Source of the DNA: Arthrobacter_E sp044748305
Lineage (GTDB): Bacteria; Actinomycetota; Actinomycetes; Actinomycetales; Micrococcaceae
Assembly: GCF_044748305.1 (NCBI RefSeq)
Contig: NZ_JBIVFT010000007.1
Location: 124,001-188,000 of the forward strand
Direction of reading: 5' to 3'
DNA length: 64,000 bases
The translations under genes were made by a program, and so were the position numbers. Under the pieces are notes generated by a model. It saw only the letters and a program-made list of their open reading frames with translations. It had not been told where the DNA came from and did not search any database. Below, piece by piece: positions 62,063 to 64,000 of this stretch. The number at the start of each line of letters is the position of its first letter. Position 1 is the first letter of the stretch.

Positions 62063-62091
62063 TTGCGGGCACGGAAAGGCGCGTTTATAGT
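62063..62091 (+). promoter_or_regulatory. Promoter of the DAHP synthase leader
   Basis: TTGCGG (62063-62068) and TATAGT (62086-62091) are spaced 17 bp. The leader-peptide ATG at 62100 is 8 nt after the -10, so transcription probably starts at or just before the ATG. Confidence 0.7.
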
Positions 62092-62099
62092 GTGGGACC

Positions 62100-62156
62100 A
62101 TGACGAAGCGTTGGTATGCGTATTTTGCTGTGGCTCTGGAGGGCCATCGGCGATAG
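62100..62156 (+). CDS. Aromatic-residue leader peptide (18 aa) of the DAHP synthase gene
   Basis: MTKRWYAYFAVALEGHRR followed by TAG. One Trp, two Tyr and one Phe sit within five residues (WYAYF), the pattern of ribosome-mediated attenuation by aromatic amino acids. It is probably translated from a leaderless mRNA. A leader peptide upstream of a DAHP synthase gene is known in Corynebacterium glutamicum, but its sequence differs. Confidence 0.82.
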   Translation: MTKRWYAYFAVALEGHRR

Positions 62157-62172
62157 CCGCGCGTACACCGAC

Positions 62173-62264
62173 CTTCAGAGCTCACAGGGCAGGGATACAT
62201 TCCCTGCCCTTCGTCATTCCGACGGGCTCTGAAGAACAGGGTCCGTCCACAGGATAGAGGACCC
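62173..62264 (+). promoter_or_regulatory. Attenuator-like hairpins before the DAHP synthase gene
   Basis: CTTCAGAGC (62173-62181) pairs with GCTCTGAAG (62226-62234), enclosing a 10-bp hairpin AGGGCAGGGA/TCCCTGCCCT (62186-62195/62201-62210). GGGTCC (62239-62244) pairs with GGACCC (62259-62264), which would occlude the ribosome site GATAGAGGA. No long T-tract, so control may be translational or Rho-linked. Confidence 0.6.
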
Positions 62265-62267
62265 ATC

Positions 62268-63401
62268 ATGACCGCAGCAGCCCAAGCCCTCACCCTTCCG
62301 ACGGTGACCTCCGGGAGCGTTCTCCCAGGCCGGACGGTGCCCGGTGAGACGGTCTACGAATCGCTGCCCTCAGCGGCTCGACTGCTCGAGCTGTTTCCGG
62401 CCGACGAGGCCGCACTGGCCGGGGTGGAGCGCGCCCGGGAGGAGATCCGGGCCATCCTGGATGGACTGGACGATCGCCTCCTGGTGATCGCGGGGCCTTG
62501 CTCCATCCACGACACCGAGGCCGGCCTCGACTACGCGCAGCGTCTCGCCGAGCAGGCCCGGCAGCACCGTTCGGAGCTCTTGGTGGTGATGCGCTGCTAC
62601 TTCGAGAAGCCCCGCACGACCGTGGGGTGGAAGGGCCTGATCAATGATCCCGGGCTCGACGGTGGGCATGACATCGCCAGGGGCCTGCGAGAGGCCCGTG
62701 GCTTTCTGCGCGACGTCGGGCGCACGGGCCTGCCGGTGGCCACCGAGTTCCTCGAACCGCTGAGCGCGCCCTACCTTGAAGACCTGGTGGCCTGGGGAGC
62801 CATCGGCGCCCGGACGACCGAGAGCCAGATCCACCGGCAGATGGCAGCGGCCCTTCCGATGCCGGTGGGCTTCAAGAACGCCACGGACGGCAGCGCGGCG
62901 CCGGCCATCGACGCCTGCGAGGCGGCGTCCGGACCACAGTCGTTCCTGGGTACCGATGCCGACGGACGGGTCTCCTTGGTGAGTGCTCCGGGAAACCGGG
63001 ACGGGCACGTGATCCTGCGAGGAGGCTCTTCGGGTCCCAACCATCGGGCGGAATCTGTGGTGGCGGTCTCGGAGGCTCTGAGCGCTCGGGGTGCCAATCC
63101 GCGGCTCGTGATCGACGCGAGCCATGGCAACAGCGGGAAGAACCATCACCGGCAGGCGGAGGTGGCTTTGGAGATTGGAGCTCAGCTTGAGAGCGGTCCC
63201 ACGTCCGAGACGATCGCAGGCGTCATGCTGGAGAGCTTCCTGGTCGGTGGGGCTCAGCCGTTCGACCCCTCGGCGGGCCGGTCCGCGAGGGACGGGCTCG
63301 TCCGTGGACAGAGCATCACTGATGCGTGCATGGACTGGGAGGTGACGGTCCAGGTGCTGGAGGGGCTCGCCGGCGCCGTCAGGAATCGCCGGGCGCGGTG
63401 A
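62268..63401 (+). CDS. aroG: 3-deoxy-7-phosphoheptulonate (DAHP) synthase, class I
   Basis: First enzyme of the shikimate pathway: PEP plus erythrose 4-phosphate to DAHP. 377 residues. Type I-alpha motifs: VIAGPCSIHD, RCYFEKPRTTVGWKGLINDP, ATEFLEPL, IGARTTESQIHRQMA and IDASHGNSGKNH. The first 40 residues are a variable N-terminus that in relatives forms the feedback site. Expression is probably controlled by the upstream leader peptide. It may be the phenylalanine-, tyrosine- or tryptophan-sensitive isozyme; sequence alone does not say. Confidence 0.95.
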   Translation: MTAAAQALTLPTVTSGSVLPGRTVPGETVYESLPSAARLLELFPADEAALAGVERAREEIRAILDGLDDRLLVIAGPCSIHDTEAGLDYAQRLAEQARQHRSELLVVMRCYFEKPRTTVGWKGLINDPGLDGGHDIARGLREARGFLRDVGRTGLPVATEFLEPLSAPYLEDLVAWGAIGARTTESQIHRQMAAALPMPVGFKNATDGSAAPAIDACEAASGPQSFLGTDADGRVSLVSAPGNRDGHVILRGGSSGPNHRAESVVAVSEALSARGANPRLVIDASHGNSGKNHHRQAEVALEIGAQLESGPTSETIAGVMLESFLVGGAQPFDPSAGRSARDGLVRGQSITDACMDWEVTVQVLEGLAGAVRNRRAR

Positions 63402-63572
63402 GTTCCAGGCCTTTCAGGCGATGCGAAGGAGACATTCAGTTTCCCGTCTTTCACAATAGGCCCGTGAGCCACTAGAGTTACTAGCACTCGGGATGGAAAC
63501 AGCTCAGTACCGACACGCCGCGGCACCCTGCGGCGCGAACCGCATCGATGTGCATGGAGGGGGAGGCCGGAC

Positions 63573-63776
63573 GTGGCCAACTTTGCGAACACGGACTTCC
63601 TCACGGTGGCAGAAGTCGCCGAGCAGATGCGCGTGTCCAAAATGACCGTGTACCGCCTGATCCATTCGGGTGAGCTGCCGGCAGTCCGCTTCGGACGTTC
63701 TTTCCGGGTGCCGGAGGTGGCTGTTGAGGAGTATCTCAAGGCCGCCGTCACGGGTCATCGCTCGGAGACCGCCTGA
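63573..63776 (+). CDS. BldC-like small helix-turn-helix (excisionase/MerR-type) protein
   Basis: A 67-residue DNA-binding protein: FLTVAEVAEQMRVSKMTVYRLIHSGELPAVRFGRSFRVPEVAVEEYL is the HTH_17/BldC fold. Streptomyces BldC is a developmental regulator; the M. tuberculosis equivalent is Rv0500A beside proC. GTG start after a GGAGGGGGAGG stretch. TAGAGT at about 63473 may be the -10. Confidence 0.9.
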   Translation: MANFANTDFLTVAEVAEQMRVSKMTVYRLIHSGELPAVRFGRSFRVPEVAVEEYLKAAVTGHRSETA

Positions 63777-63924
63777 GATCGCGTTCCGGCCTCACGGTCA
63801 AGGGCGCTCCGTGAAGGCGGTACCCTGTTAAGGAACGTTTTACGTCAACGCAAAAAAGTGTCCACCGATTCTTCGGGTTCTTCGGAGATCATCGGTGCGT
63901 CGCGCAACACCGTAAGGAACTTCT

Positions 63925-64000
63925 GTGGGTTCAGTTATCAAGAAGCGTCGCAAGCGCATGGCCAAGAAGAAGCACCGCAAATTGCTTCGCAAGACTCGCC
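63925..64000 (+). CDS. bS22/AURKAIP1-like small basic ribosomal peptide (cut by window end)
   Basis: GTG start with AAGGA 6 nt upstream. The first 25 codons encode MGSVIKKRRKRMAKKKHRKL and onward, the Lys/Arg-rich start of the actinobacterial protein of about 33 residues known as bS22 in mycobacterial ribosomes. The gene order BldC-like then bS22-like is conserved in actinobacteria. The stop is beyond the window. Confidence 0.88.
   Translation, partial: MGSVIKKRRKRMAKKKHRKLLRKTR

Overview
This window is GC-rich (roughly two thirds G+C by eye) chromosomal DNA of an actinobacterium. The gene content fits a member of the Micrococcaceae close to Arthrobacter: a GlxR-type Crp, MarP protease, an actinobacterial helicase/Tad cluster, and a BldC-like protein followed by a bS22-type basic peptide. 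The genus is an inference. There is no rRNA, tRNA, CRISPR array, phage or complete insertion sequence that I can see.

Layout. 1-6.1 kb is housekeeping: the N-terminus of a class A penicillin-binding protein, DUF4177, RidA, two NUDIX genes, glxR, marP, aroQ and an SDR. 6.1-15.1 kb is a catabolic cluster. A leftward sugar-type ABC importer operon ends in a DeoR regulator. It diverges from a rightward Gfo/Idh/MocA dehydrogenase, LacI regulator, sarcosine-oxidase-like flavoenzyme and MetE-like protein. 15.1-24.7 kb holds an FtsX-type ABC exporter, acs, a proline-rich membrane protein, nth, a NudL-type NUDIX gene and a family A DNA polymerase. 24.8-32.2 kb is a tightly overlapping Tad-pilus operon (CpaE-like, TadA, TadB, TadC, DUF4244, two TadE-like) facing a DEAH helicase. 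32.2-40.6 kb holds a GNAT gene, trhO under a striking palindrome, a TMEM175-like channel, two NCS1 permeases with an NTF2-like protein, a decayed gene and a methyltransferase.

40.6-48.4 kb carries two paralogous helix-turn-helix proteins of unknown type, an ArsR-like regulator, topA, ppx and a TIM-barrel isomerase. 48.5-52.4 kb is a copper module (CsoR-type operator, CopZ-like chaperone, CopB-type ATPase, small secreted protein, DUF305 lipoprotein). 52.4-53 kb is gene-poor, low-GC and full of hairpins. 53-64 kb holds proC, a Trk/Ktr potassium system, an AcuC-like deacetylase, an ArsR gene, a sulfate ABC importer, a DAHP synthase gene behind an aromatic-residue leader peptide, a BldC-like protein and the start of a bS22-like peptide.

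From memory, gene order resembles two separate M. tuberculosis blocks: about Rv3646c-Rv3682 (topA, helicase, Tad, acs, marP, nth, crp, ponA2) and about Rv0496-Rv0500B (ppx, isomerase, proC, HTH, small basic protein). The copper genes and the Trk/AcuC/sulfate/DAHP genes appear inserted in the second block.

Regulation visible in the sequence includes Crp/GlxR-like sites before acs and the sugar-binding protein, a palindrome fitting the LacI regulator, a CsoR-type operator, a leader-peptide attenuator, and at least eleven starts lying 6-8 nt after a TANNNT hexamer, which suggests widespread leaderless transcription. I found no clear new defence or biosynthetic system. The least explained items are the paired HTH proteins, the trhO palindrome and the catabolic cluster.
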